A stretch of DNA of 64,000 nt from Amnibacterium endophyticum (GTDB lineage: Bacteria > Actinomycetota > Actinomycetes > Actinomycetales > Microbacteriaceae), in the NCBI RefSeq assembly GCF_042680685.1, contig NZ_JBHUEA010000006.1:73539-137538 (forward strand), in the 5' to 3' direction. The notes beneath the pieces were generated by a model. It had not been told where the DNA came from and did not search any database. It saw nothing but the letters and a program-made list of their open reading frames with translations. Within the stretch, counting starts at the first letter, position 1. Every line of letters begins with the position of its first letter. The position numbers and the translations under genes are program-made. This document shows, in pieces, positions 8,827 through 16,390 of the stretch.

Positions 8827-8832
8827 AGTCTA
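8827..8832 (-). promoter_or_regulatory. candidate -10 for the tkt operon
   Basis: TAGACT on the minus strand, about 57 nt before the tkt GTG. A second option, TACGTA at 8791-8796, lies closer. Neither has a convincing -35, so the choice is open. Confidence 0.3.
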
Positions 8833-8914
8833 TTGATGGCGTGACGCTGCCGAACGACCACTCGATGGTGTCCCCTCCGCTTGTGCGCCCGCTTCGAGGC
8901 CCGCCCGATTCCCA

Positions 8915-8920
8915 TAGAAT
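8915..8920 (+). promoter_or_regulatory. -10 of ctaB, leaderless-type
   Basis: TAGAAT ends 8 nt before the GTG at 8929, and TTCGAG at 8893-8898 is a weak -35 with a 16-nt spacer. Transcription would begin on or next to the start codon. Confidence 0.6.
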
Positions 8921-8928
8921 TGCCACCA

Positions 8929-9867
8929 GTGAGCACCGCAGTCGAGGCGTCGGAGGGGCAGGTCGCCAACGGCGACGGGTCCCGCTCCGTGCCGTTCCGT
9001 CGTCAGGTCCGCGGCTACGTCGCGCTGATGAAGCTGCGGGTGGTGGAGCTGCTGCTGGTCACCACGGTGCCCGTGATGCTGCTCGCCGCCGGCGGCGTCC
9101 CCGACCTGCGCGTCGTCGCGGCGACGCTCGTCGGCGGCACGCTCTCGGCGGGTGCGGCGAACGCGTTCAACATGGTCATCGACCGCGACATCGACCGCGT
9201 GATGCACCGGACCCGGCACCGGCCGCTCGTCACGGGCGACCTGACGCCGCGGCAGGCCGTGGTCTTCGCGACGCTGCTCACCGTCGCCTCGACCCTGCTG
9301 CTCGGCTTCGGCGGCACGTGGCTCGCGGCCGCGCTCTCGGTCGGCGCGATCGCCTTCTACGTCGTCGTCTACACGATGTGGCTCAAGCGCCGCACGAGCC
9401 AGAACATCGTCTGGGGCGGCCTCGCCGGCTGCTTCCCGGTGCTGATCGGCTGGGCCGCGGTCACCGGGTCCCTGTCGCCGGCGGCCTGGGTGCTGTTCGC
9501 GGTGATCTTCCTGTGGACCCCGCCCCACTACTGGCCGCTGTCGATGCGGTACCGGGAGGACTACTCCTCGGTCGACGTGCCGATGCTCGGCGCGGTGCGC
9601 ACCCCCGCGCAGGTCGGACTCCAGACGGTCCTGTACGCCTGGGCGACGCTGGCCTGCTCGCTGCTGCTGATCCCGGTCGCCGGGATGGGGCCGCTCTACG
9701 CGGTGGTCGCGCTCGCGGCCGGCGGGTGGTTCGTGCTCGAGACCCACCGGCTCTACGCGAGGGCCGTGGCCGGCGAGCGCGTCGCGCCGATGCGGGTCTT
9801 CCACGCGAGCATCGGATCGCTCTCGCTGCTCTTCATCGGCATCGCGGTCGACGCCCTGCTCCACTGA
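8929..9867 (+). CDS. ctaB: protoheme IX farnesyltransferase (heme O synthase)
   Basis: 312 aa integral membrane prenyltransferase of the UbiA superfamily. It adds a farnesyl group to heme B to make heme O for cytochrome oxidase. The Asp-rich substrate motif NMVIDRDIDRVMHRTRHRPL is intact, and the second motif region contains WTPPHYWPLSMRYREDY. About nine membrane segments. The GTG at 8929 is preferred because a -10 lies 8 nt before it; a reading from 8881 would start upstream of the promoter. It is divergent from tkt and convergent with ctaA. Confidence 0.95.
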   Translation: MSTAVEASEGQVANGDGSRSVPFRRQVRGYVALMKLRVVELLLVTTVPVMLLAAGGVPDLRVVAATLVGGTLSAGAANAFNMVIDRDIDRVMHRTRHRPLVTGDLTPRQAVVFATLLTVASTLLLGFGGTWLAAALSVGAIAFYVVVYTMWLKRRTSQNIVWGGLAGCFPVLIGWAAVTGSLSPAAWVLFAVIFLWTPPHYWPLSMRYREDYSSVDVPMLGAVRTPAQVGLQTVLYAWATLACSLLLIPVAGMGPLYAVVALAAGGWFVLETHRLYARAVAGERVAPMRVFHASIGSLSLLFIGIAVDALLH

Positions 9868-9878
9868 GCCGCGCCCGC

Positions 9879-9971
9879 GTCCGGGCGTCGACGGCGGGTC
9901 CGGGCGTCAGTGGCGGATCCGGGCGCGATCGGACAGCCGTTCTCGCCCGGATGTGCCGATGCCGCCCCATC
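9879..9971. repeat. 19-nt periodic repeat array with inverted units
   Basis: The unit [g/a]tccgggcg occurs at 9879, 9898 and 9917, exactly 19 nt apart, followed by the inverted unit cgcccggat at 9944 and a degenerate one (cgccccatc) at 9963, again 19 nt apart. The region lies between the convergent ends of ctaB and ctaA. The rest of 9868-10221 has no plausible gene. The spacing matches the 77-bp elements at 24497 and 52707 although the sequence differs. Confidence 0.6.
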
Positions 9972-10130
9972 CGCGCCCGGCTCCTTGCGCGGGCGGCTTC
10001 CGACCGCCCGGGCGGCTGGATGCGCCCGTCCTGTCGCAGCTCGCCCGGCCGGCGGGTGAGCGGGCGCCTGGAAGTCCTGTGGGTCGCCTTCCCGTGCCCC
10101 GGCTGACCGCGGACGACCGCGGGCCGGGGC

Positions 10131-10170
10131 GGTCTCGAGGCTCCGCTGCGCTCCGCACCTCGACCAGCGG
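10131..10170. repeat. dispersed repeat copy between ctaB and ctaA
   Basis: ggtctcgaggctccgctgcg continues to cacctcgaccagcggg. It is the same family as 1679-1970, 32884, 40090 and 43561. The central gctgcg/cgcagc part is self-complementary. Confidence 0.7.
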
Positions 10171-10221
10171 GGGTGCGCGCCCGCCCGGCGCGGGAGCGGT
10201 CCGACCGGGCTGGGCGGCGCG

Positions 10222-11169
10222 TCAGGCCTCGATGCGCTCCGGGCGCTCCTCGAAGACGTCCGCGACGGGGCGCCGCAGGTGCACCACGACGTTCGCGGCG
10301 GCGGCGGTCAGGCACGCTGCGAGGAAGACGTGCACGATCACGACGCCCGCGTTCCAGTCGAGCGCGACCTGCGTCACCCCGACGGCGATCTGCAGGGCCT
10401 CGACGGTGAGCAGCAGCGTCGCCGGGCGCTGCAGCGGGAGGCGCCGCGCGGTGCTCCAGACGACGAGCGCCGCCGTCAGCGCGAACAGCACCCACGCCGA
10501 GGTCTCGTGGACCCCGACCAGCACCGTCGCGTCGAGGCCGTTACGGGCGGACGCCGCGTCGCCGGCGTGCGGGCCGGAGCCCGTCGTCAGGATCCCGAGC
10601 AGCACCACCACGGCGGTCACGGGGGCGATCGCGACCCCGAGGGCGGCGAGCGGAGCGGGCACGGCGAGCACCCGCTCGCCCGGGCCGGTGCGCACCCGGT
10701 GCAGGAAGACCGTCATCACCACGACGAGCGCGAGGGAGATCAGCAGGTGGGCGGCGACGGTCCACGGGTTGAGCCCCGTCCAGACCGTGATGCCGCCGAG
10801 GACGGCCTGCGCCGGGATGCTCAGCAGCTGCACGAGGGCCGGCCACCAGAGGTCGCGGCGGCGCTTCCGCATCCGCCACACGGCGGCCAGCGTGAGCACG
10901 GCGACCGCGACGAGCGCGAAGGTGAGCAGCCGGTTGCCGAACTCGATGACACCGTGCACGCCCATCTCCGGCGTGGTCGTGAAGGAGTCCGCGGTGCAGC
11001 GGGGCCAGGTCGGGCAGCCGAGTCCGGAGCCCGTCAGCCGGACCGCCGCGCCCGTGCCCACGATCAGGATCTCGGCGACGAGGGACGCGACGGCGGCGAC
11101 GAGCACCCGCCGTCCCGTGCCCTCGGGCAGGGGGCGGCGGCGAGGGGGTGCGGCTGGGCTGGTGAACAC
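10222..11169 (-). CDS. ctaA: heme A synthase (COX15/CtaA family)
   Basis: 315 aa membrane protein with about eight transmembrane helices in two four-helix halves. It oxidises the C8 methyl of heme O to give heme A. Conserved features: GAAVRLTGSGLGCPTWPRC with the paired cysteines, the heme-ligand helix EFGNRLLTF, and a second-half VGVHETSAW with its His. Start is a GTG (11169) preceded by GGAGG at a rather long distance. It faces ctaB and is divergent from the suf operon, a conserved actinobacterial arrangement. Confidence 0.93.
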   Translation of the reverse strand: MFTSPAAPPRRRPLPEGTGRRVLVAAVASLVAEILIVGTGAAVRLTGSGLGCPTWPRCTADSFTTTPEMGVHGVIEFGNRLLTFALVAVAVLTLAAVWRMRKRRRDLWWPALVQLLSIPAQAVLGGITVWTGLNPWTVAAHLLISLALVVVMTVFLHRVRTGPGERVLAVPAPLAALGVAIAPVTAVVVLLGILTTGSGPHAGDAASARNGLDATVLVGVHETSAWVLFALTAALVVWSTARRLPLQRPATLLLTVEALQIAVGVTQVALDWNAGVVIVHVFLAACLTAAAANVVVHLRRPVADVFEERPERIEA

Positions 11170-11202
11170 GGGCGGGGACGCCTCCGGGAGGTCGCACGGC
11201 GG

Positions 11203-11208
11203 TAGAGT
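11203..11208 (+). promoter_or_regulatory. possible -10 of the suf operon
   Basis: TAGAGT in the 200-nt gap between divergent ctaA and sufB. It would leave a leader of about 155 nt. I see no clear -35 and no obvious SufR-type operator, so confidence is low. Confidence 0.3.
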
Positions 11209-11369
11209 CGGCGGTCGGCCGGCACCGGTCCTGGAGCCGATCCGGGTCCGCCGGCCGCGAGCCCGACCGGGTGCGGCCTGGGCTGCGACACGAATCGTAC
11301 GGCCGCGCCGGCGATGGAATGCGCTCGGCGTCCGCCGGGTTCACCTGAAGCGACGAGAGGAGCACCGAC

Positions 11370-12788
11370 GTGTCAGACGTGCTGATCGACCGCCCAGAGC
11401 TGGAGGGCCTCGGGGTCTACGAGTTCGGCTGGGCCGACTCCGACTCCGCCGGGGCCTCCGCGAAGCGCGGACTCTCCTCCGCCGTCGTGGAGGACATCTC
11501 GCGCCGCAAGGCCGAGCCCGAGTGGATGCTGAAGAACCGGCTCAAGGGGCTCTCGATGTTCGAGCGCAAGCCCATGCCGACCTGGGGCGCCGACCTGTCC
11601 GGCATCGACTTCGACAACATTAAGTACTTCGTCCGCTCCACCGAGCGCCAGGCGCAGACGTGGGAGGACCTGCCGGAGGACATCCGGAAGACCTACGAGC
11701 GGCTCGGCATCCCCGAGGCCGAGCGCCAGCGCCTCGTCGCGGGCGTCGCCGCGCAGTACGAGTCCGAGGTCGTCTACCACCAGATCCAGGAGGAGCTGGA
11801 GGCCAAGGGCGTCATCTTCATGGACACCGACACGGCCCTGCGCGAGCACCCCGAGTTCTTCACGGAGTACTTCGGCACCGTGATCCCCGCGGGCGACAAC
11901 AAGTTCGCGTCGCTGAACACGGCGGTCTGGTCGGGCGGCTCCTTCGTCTACGTGCCGAAGGGCGTGCACGTCGACATCCCGCTGCAGGCCTACTTCCGCA
12001 TCAACACCGAGAACATGGGCCAGTTCGAGCGGACGCTGATCATCGCCGACGAGGGCTCGTACGTGCACTACATCGAGGGCTGCACGGCGCCGATCTACAA
12101 GAGCGACTCGCTGCACTCCGCGGTCGTCGAGATCGTCGTGAAGAAGGACGCCCGCGTCCGCTACACGACCATCCAGAACTGGTCGAACAACGTCTACAAC
12201 CTCGTCACCAAGCGCGCGATCGCGCACGAGGGCGCGACGATGGAGTGGGTCGACGGCAACATCGGCTCCAAGGTCACGATGAAGTACCCGTCGATCTACC
12301 TGGTGGGCGAGCACGCCAAGGGCGAGACCCTCTCGGTCGCCTTCGCCGGGCCCGGCCAGCACCAGGACGCCGGCGCGAAGATGGTCCACATGGCGCCGCA
12401 CACGCAGTCGTCGATCGTGTCGAAGTCGATCGCGCGCGGCGGCGGCCGGGCGGGCTACCGGGGCGAGGTGCGGGTCGACCCGAACGCGCACCACTCCGCG
12501 AACACCGTCCGCTGCGACGCGCTGCTCGTCGACACGATCAGCCGCTCCGACACGTACCCGGCCATCGACATCCGCGTCGACGACGTGCAGCTCGGCCACG
12601 AGGCGACGGTCTCGAAGGTGTCCGAGGAGCAGCTCTTCTACCTGATGAGCCGCGGCATGCCGGAGGACGAGGCGATGGCGATGATCGTCCGCGGCTTCAT
12701 CGAGCCGATCGCGCGCGAGCTGCCGATGGAGTACGCGCTCGAGCTGAACAAACTGATCGAGATGGGCATGGAAGGGAGCGTCGGCTAG
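11370..12788 (+). CDS. sufB: Fe-S cluster scaffold subunit SufB
   Basis: 472 aa. Scaffold component of the SufBCD complex on which Fe-S clusters are built. The family core is clear: WSGGSFVYVPKGVHVDIPLQ, EGCTAPIYKSDSLHSAVVE with the conserved Cys, and HSANTVRCDALL. The start is a GTG preceded by GAGAGGAG. sufD begins directly after the stop. No sufR regulator gene precedes it; ctaA is the upstream neighbour. Confidence 0.97.
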   Translation: MSDVLIDRPELEGLGVYEFGWADSDSAGASAKRGLSSAVVEDISRRKAEPEWMLKNRLKGLSMFERKPMPTWGADLSGIDFDNIKYFVRSTERQAQTWEDLPEDIRKTYERLGIPEAERQRLVAGVAAQYESEVVYHQIQEELEAKGVIFMDTDTALREHPEFFTEYFGTVIPAGDNKFASLNTAVWSGGSFVYVPKGVHVDIPLQAYFRINTENMGQFERTLIIADEGSYVHYIEGCTAPIYKSDSLHSAVVEIVVKKDARVRYTTIQNWSNNVYNLVTKRAIAHEGATMEWVDGNIGSKVTMKYPSIYLVGEHAKGETLSVAFAGPGQHQDAGAKMVHMAPHTQSSIVSKSIARGGGRAGYRGEVRVDPNAHHSANTVRCDALLVDTISRSDTYPAIDIRVDDVQLGHEATVSKVSEEQLFYLMSRGMPEDEAMAMIVRGFIEPIARELPMEYALELNKLIEMGMEGSVG

Positions 12789-14060
12789 ATGGCGCGGACC
12801 CCAGCGAAGGACGCGGAGTCCACCGACGTCGTCGACTCGCTGTCGACCGACCCGGTGCACCCCGCGACCGGCGACGACATCGAGGACGTCACCGGCACGG
12901 GCGGCCGTCCGGCGATCGTCGCGGACGCGACGTCCGGCCACGGCGTCGTGCCGGTGCAGACGCGCAACGCGCGCTTCAGCTCCACCGACGTCGCCGACTT
13001 CCCGGCCGTCACCGGCCGCGAGGCGGTCTGGAAGCTGACGCCGGTCGCGGAGCTGCAGGACCTGATCGACGGCGACCTCGACGGCGGCCGCTACGACGTC
13101 GAGACGACCGCCGACGGCGGCGCCTCCGTGTCCTGGGTCGGCCGGGACGACGAGCGCATCGGCACGGCGGGCATCCCGGAGGACCGGGCCGCGGCGAACG
13201 CCTGGTCGTCCTTCGAGGAGGCGCTGGTCGTCGAGGTCCGCGGCGAGGAGCCCTCGGCCGCGACGGTCCGACGGGCCGCGCTCGGTGCGGCGCCCCGCGC
13301 CGCGCACACGATCGTCGACGCGGCGCGGTTCTCGAAGTCGGTCGTGGTGCTCGACAACGCGGGCGACGCGCGGCTCGCGGAGAACGTCGAGATCCTCGTG
13401 CGCGACGGCGCCGACCTCACCGTCGTCACGGTGCAGGACTGGGACGACGACGCGCGCCACGTGGCGAACCACTTCGCCCGGGTGGGCCGCGACGCGCGCC
13501 TGAAGCACGTCGTGGTCTCCTTCGGCGGCGGCGTCGTGCGCGTGAACCCCTCCGTGACGCTCGCCGGCTCCGGCGCCGACGGCGAGCTGCTCGGCGTCTA
13601 CTTCGCCGATGCGGGACAGCACCTGGAGAGCCAGGTCTTCCTGTTCCACCAGGCGGACCACACGAAGGGCCGGGTCGAGTACCGGGGCGCGCTGCAGGGC
13701 GAGGGTGCGCACACGGTGTGGATCGGGGACGTGCTGATCGGCCCCGACGCGACCGGCACCGACTCGTACGAGCAGAACCGCAACCTGGTGCTCACCGAGG
13801 GCACGCGCGCCGACTCGATCCCGAACCTCGAGATCGAGACGGGCGACATCGAGGGCGCCGGGCACGCCTCGGCGACCGGTCGCTTCGACGACGAGCAGCT
13901 CTTCTACCTGCAGGCGCGCGGAATCCCGGAGGACCAGGCGCGCCGGCTCGTGGTCCGCGGCTTCCTCGCCTCCATCGTGCAGAAGATCGGCGTGCCCGAG
14001 CTGCAGGAGCGGCTGCAGGAGGCCGTCGAGGCGGAGCTGGCCGGCGAGGCCCGCCCGTGA
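12789..14060 (+). CDS. sufD: Fe-S cluster assembly protein SufD
   Basis: 423 aa. SufD pairs with SufB in the SufBC2D complex. The N-terminal 120 residues are variable; the C-terminal beta-helix core contains ESQVFLFHQADHTKGRVEYRG and FDDEQLFYLQARGIPEDQAR, matching the SufB C-terminal pattern. It starts one base after the sufB stop and ends in a GTGA overlap with the Rieske protein. Confidence 0.95.
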   Translation: MARTPAKDAESTDVVDSLSTDPVHPATGDDIEDVTGTGGRPAIVADATSGHGVVPVQTRNARFSSTDVADFPAVTGREAVWKLTPVAELQDLIDGDLDGGRYDVETTADGGASVSWVGRDDERIGTAGIPEDRAAANAWSSFEEALVVEVRGEEPSAATVRRAALGAAPRAAHTIVDAARFSKSVVVLDNAGDARLAENVEILVRDGADLTVVTVQDWDDDARHVANHFARVGRDARLKHVVVSFGGGVVRVNPSVTLAGSGADGELLGVYFADAGQHLESQVFLFHQADHTKGRVEYRGALQGEGAHTVWIGDVLIGPDATGTDSYEQNRNLVLTEGTRADSIPNLEIETGDIEGAGHASATGRFDDEQLFYLQARGIPEDQARRLVVRGFLASIVQKIGVPELQERLQEAVEAELAGEARP

Positions 14061-14395
14061 CCGCCGAGCGCGTCTGCGGGGTGGACGACCTGGAGCAGGA
14101 CACCGCCCTGCGGGTCGTCGTCGGCGGCGTGCCCGTCGCCGTCGTGAAGGACGGCAGCGGGAACGTCTTCGCGATCGGCGACACCTGCACGCACGGTGAC
14201 ATCTCGCTGTCCGAGGGCTTCGTCGAGGCCGACACCCTCGAGTGCTGGGCCCACGGCTCCAAGTTCTCCCTCACGAGCGGGCGCCCGCTCACCCTGCCGG
14301 CCTACCAGCCGGTACCCGTCTTCCGAGTCACCGTGGAGGGCGGCGACGTGCTCGTCGACCCCACCCCGGTGCCCGCCTCCTCGCTGCCCGAATAG
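14057..14395 (+). CDS. Rieske-type [2Fe-2S] ferredoxin of the suf operon
   Basis: 112 aa soluble protein. The Rieske ligands are complete: CTH (Cys-x-His) followed 16 residues later by CWAH (Cys-x2-His). It resembles NirD or dioxygenase-type ferredoxins that sit in actinobacterial suf operons between sufD and sufC, and probably serves as electron donor in cluster assembly or repair (inference). The GTG start overlaps the sufD stop as GTGA. A 41-nt gap with GGAAGG precedes sufC. Confidence 0.9.
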   Translation: MTAERVCGVDDLEQDTALRVVVGGVPVAVVKDGSGNVFAIGDTCTHGDISLSEGFVEADTLECWAHGSKFSLTSGRPLTLPAYQPVPVFRVTVEGGDVLVDPTPVPASSLPE

Positions 14396-14436
14396 GGCAG
14401 CGATCACCACAGCGCCCTCCTGACGGAAGGAACCCG

Positions 14437-15201
14437 ATGTCCACCCTCGAGATCCGCGACCTGCACGTCTCCATCGAGACCGAGCAGGGCACGAAGCCGA
14501 TCCTCCGCGGCGTCGACCTGACGATCCGCACCGGCGAGACCCACGCCGTGATGGGCCCGAACGGCTCCGGCAAGTCGACGCTCGCCTACACGATCGCGGG
14601 CCACCCGCGGTACCAGGTCGACTCCGGGTCGATCACGCTCGACGGCGAGGACGTCCTCGCGATGAGCGTCGACGAGCGCGCCCGCGCCGGCCTCTTCCTC
14701 GCGATGCAGTACCCGGTCGAGATCCCCGGCGTCACCGTGAGCAACTTCCTGCGCACCGCGAAGACCGCGATCGACGGGCAGGCGCCCGCCATCCGCGGCT
14801 GGGTGAAGGACGTCCGCGAGTCGATGGACAACCTGCGCATGGACCAGGCCTTCGCGGAGCGCAACGTCAACGAGGGCTTCTCCGGTGGCGAGAAGAAGCG
14901 CCACGAGATCCTCCAGCTCGAGCTGCTGAAGCCGCGCATCGCCGTGCTCGACGAGACCGACTCCGGGCTCGACGTCGACGCGCTGAAGATCGTGTCCGAG
15001 GGCGTGAACCGGGCGAAGTCCTCGTCCGACCTCGGCGTCCTCCTGATCACGCACTACACGCGGATCCTGCGCTACATCCGCCCCGACTTCGTGCACGTCT
15101 TCGTGAACGGCCGGGTCGCGGAGGAGGGCGGCGCCGAGCTCGCCGACCGGCTCGAGGACGAGGGCTACGACCGCTACCTCACCGCCGCGGCGACGGCCTG
15201 A
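14437..15201 (+). CDS. sufC: Fe-S cluster assembly ATPase SufC
   Basis: 254 aa ABC-type ATPase that drives the SufBCD scaffold. Walker A is GPNGSGKST, the signature region is GFSGGEKKRHEILQ, and Walker B is IAVLDETDSGLD, all typical of SufC. The ATG at 14437 follows GGAAGGA. sufT begins two bases after its stop. Confidence 0.97.
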   Translation: MSTLEIRDLHVSIETEQGTKPILRGVDLTIRTGETHAVMGPNGSGKSTLAYTIAGHPRYQVDSGSITLDGEDVLAMSVDERARAGLFLAMQYPVEIPGVTVSNFLRTAKTAIDGQAPAIRGWVKDVRESMDNLRMDQAFAERNVNEGFSGGEKKRHEILQLELLKPRIAVLDETDSGLDVDALKIVSEGVNRAKSSSDLGVLLITHYTRILRYIRPDFVHVFVNGRVAEEGGAELADRLEDEGYDRYLTAAATA

Positions 15202-15203
15202 CG

Positions 15204-15533
15204 ATGGCCACGCCGCTCGCGCCCGAGCGCTTCGACGAGCTGCAGGAGGCGCTGAAGGACGTCGTCGACCCCGAGCTCGGGGTGAACGTCGTCGACCTCG
15301 GCCTGATCTACGACCTCGGCTGGGACGACGAGAACGACGCGCTCGTCATCAACATGACGCTCACCTCGGCCGGCTGCCCGCTGACGGACGTCATCGAGGA
15401 CGAGACCGCGCAGGCGCTCGACGGGCACGTCGAGCGGTTCCGCATCAACTGGGTCTGGATGCCGCCGTGGGGCCCGGAGCGGATGACGGACGACGGCAAG
15501 GACATGATGCGGGCGATCGGCTTCCAGATCTGA
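15204..15533 (+). CDS. sufT: metal-sulfur cluster assembly factor (MIP18/SufT-like)
   Basis: 109 aa of the DUF59/MIP18 family, which helps mature Fe-S proteins. The family core DPELGVNVVDLGLIYDL and TSAGCPLTDVI with the conserved Cys are present. It is the last gene of the suf operon. The cysteine desulfurase SufS and the sulfur carrier SufU, often found in this operon, are not here and must be elsewhere if present. A strong hairpin follows. Confidence 0.92.
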   Translation: MATPLAPERFDELQEALKDVVDPELGVNVVDLGLIYDLGWDDENDALVINMTLTSAGCPLTDVIEDETAQALDGHVERFRINWVWMPPWGPERMTDDGKDMMRAIGFQI

Positions 15534-15561
15534 CCCCTGCTCGACCCGCAGGCGCCTGCTC

Positions 15562-15612
15562 GATCGGTGTCCGTGCTGCTCCGACGACGTCGGAGCAGCA
15601 CGAGCACCGACC
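15562..15612. terminator. 24-bp hairpin between convergent sufT and bioY
   Basis: Arms 15562-15585 and 15589-15612 pair with a 3-nt loop and few mismatches; the inner 13 bp (gtgctgctccgac) are perfect. It lies between two converging genes and probably ends both messages. Confidence 0.75.
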
Positions 15613-15619
15613 GATGCGA

Positions 15620-16249
15620 TCAGCCGCGGAGGCGGGTCGCCCCGCGCCAGGCGAGCGGCAGCAGCAGGCCGGCCGCGACCGCCTTCACCAGGTCGCCCGC
15701 GAGGAACGGCACGAAGCCGGCGCCCCACACCGCGGCGGCGAGCGAGTCGTAGCCGAGCGCCCCGTGCCACACGGACGGGCCGAGCCGGCCGAGCACCGCC
15801 GCGAGCCAGGGCAGGCCGAAGGCGTACATCACGGCGGTGCCGGCGAGGAACGAGACGACCGTGCCGACGACGCGGCGGTCCCACGCGCGTCGCGCGAGCC
15901 CGCCGACCAGCGCCGCCGCGACCACGAAGCCCACGACGTAGCCGCCCGAGGTGAGGGCGAAGAGGCTGCCCGAGGCGCCCCCGGCGAAGACCGGCAGCCC
16001 CAGGACGCCGACCGCCAGGTAGAGCGCCATCGAGAGCGCCCCGCGCAGCGGTCCGAGCACCGTGCCGACGAGCAGCACCCCGAACGTCTGCCCCGTCATC
16101 GGCACCGGCCACATCGGCACCGTCAGCTGCGCGAGCCCCGCGGTGAGCGCCGCGCCGGCCACCACCAGCGCGGCGTCGACGGCGAGCGAGCGGGGCAGCA
16201 CGCGGTCGACGAGGACCGGGCGCACAAGGGCGGGCGAGAACGACGACAC
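15620..16249 (-). CDS. bioY: biotin transporter BioY (ECF S component)
   Basis: 209 aa with about six membrane helices. BioY is the biotin-binding subunit of an energy-coupling-factor transporter. Typical stretches are PVPMTGQTFGVLLVGTVLG and ALYLAVGVLGLPVFAGG. The start is a GTG (16249) with AGGAG four bases upstream. The EcfA/EcfT partners (BioM/BioN) are not adjacent, so it must use a shared ECF module or act alone. Confidence 0.92.
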   Translation of the reverse strand: MSSFSPALVRPVLVDRVLPRSLAVDAALVVAGAALTAGLAQLTVPMWPVPMTGQTFGVLLVGTVLGPLRGALSMALYLAVGVLGLPVFAGGASGSLFALTSGGYVVGFVVAAALVGGLARRAWDRRVVGTVVSFLAGTAVMYAFGLPWLAAVLGRLGPSVWHGALGYDSLAAAVWGAGFVPFLAGDLVKAVAAGLLLPLAWRGATRLRG

Positions 16250-16292
16250 GGGGCTCCTGACCGGGCGCGGCGGAAGGAGGCCGGCCCCGACC

Positions 16293-16298
16293 TAAACT
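16293..16298 (+). promoter_or_regulatory. -10 upstream of the ABC-F gene
   Basis: TAAACT fits the -10 consensus very well. The bases ctagtttagg on the other strand supply a TAGTTT that could serve bioY, so one short AT-rich patch may act for both divergent genes. Confidence 0.5.
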
Positions 16299-16390
16299 AG
16301 GGAGTCCGCCGCCACGCGCTCCTGTGCCCGTCGCACACGCCTCCGGCGGAATCGTCGTCGATCCCCTCCAAGGAGCTCGCTCTGCTCGCC

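Noticed and set aside
11373..13865. 830-codon open frame antisense to sufB and sufD
   Set aside because: Low-complexity Val/Asp/Arg composition without any motif; sufB and sufD are certain on the other strand.
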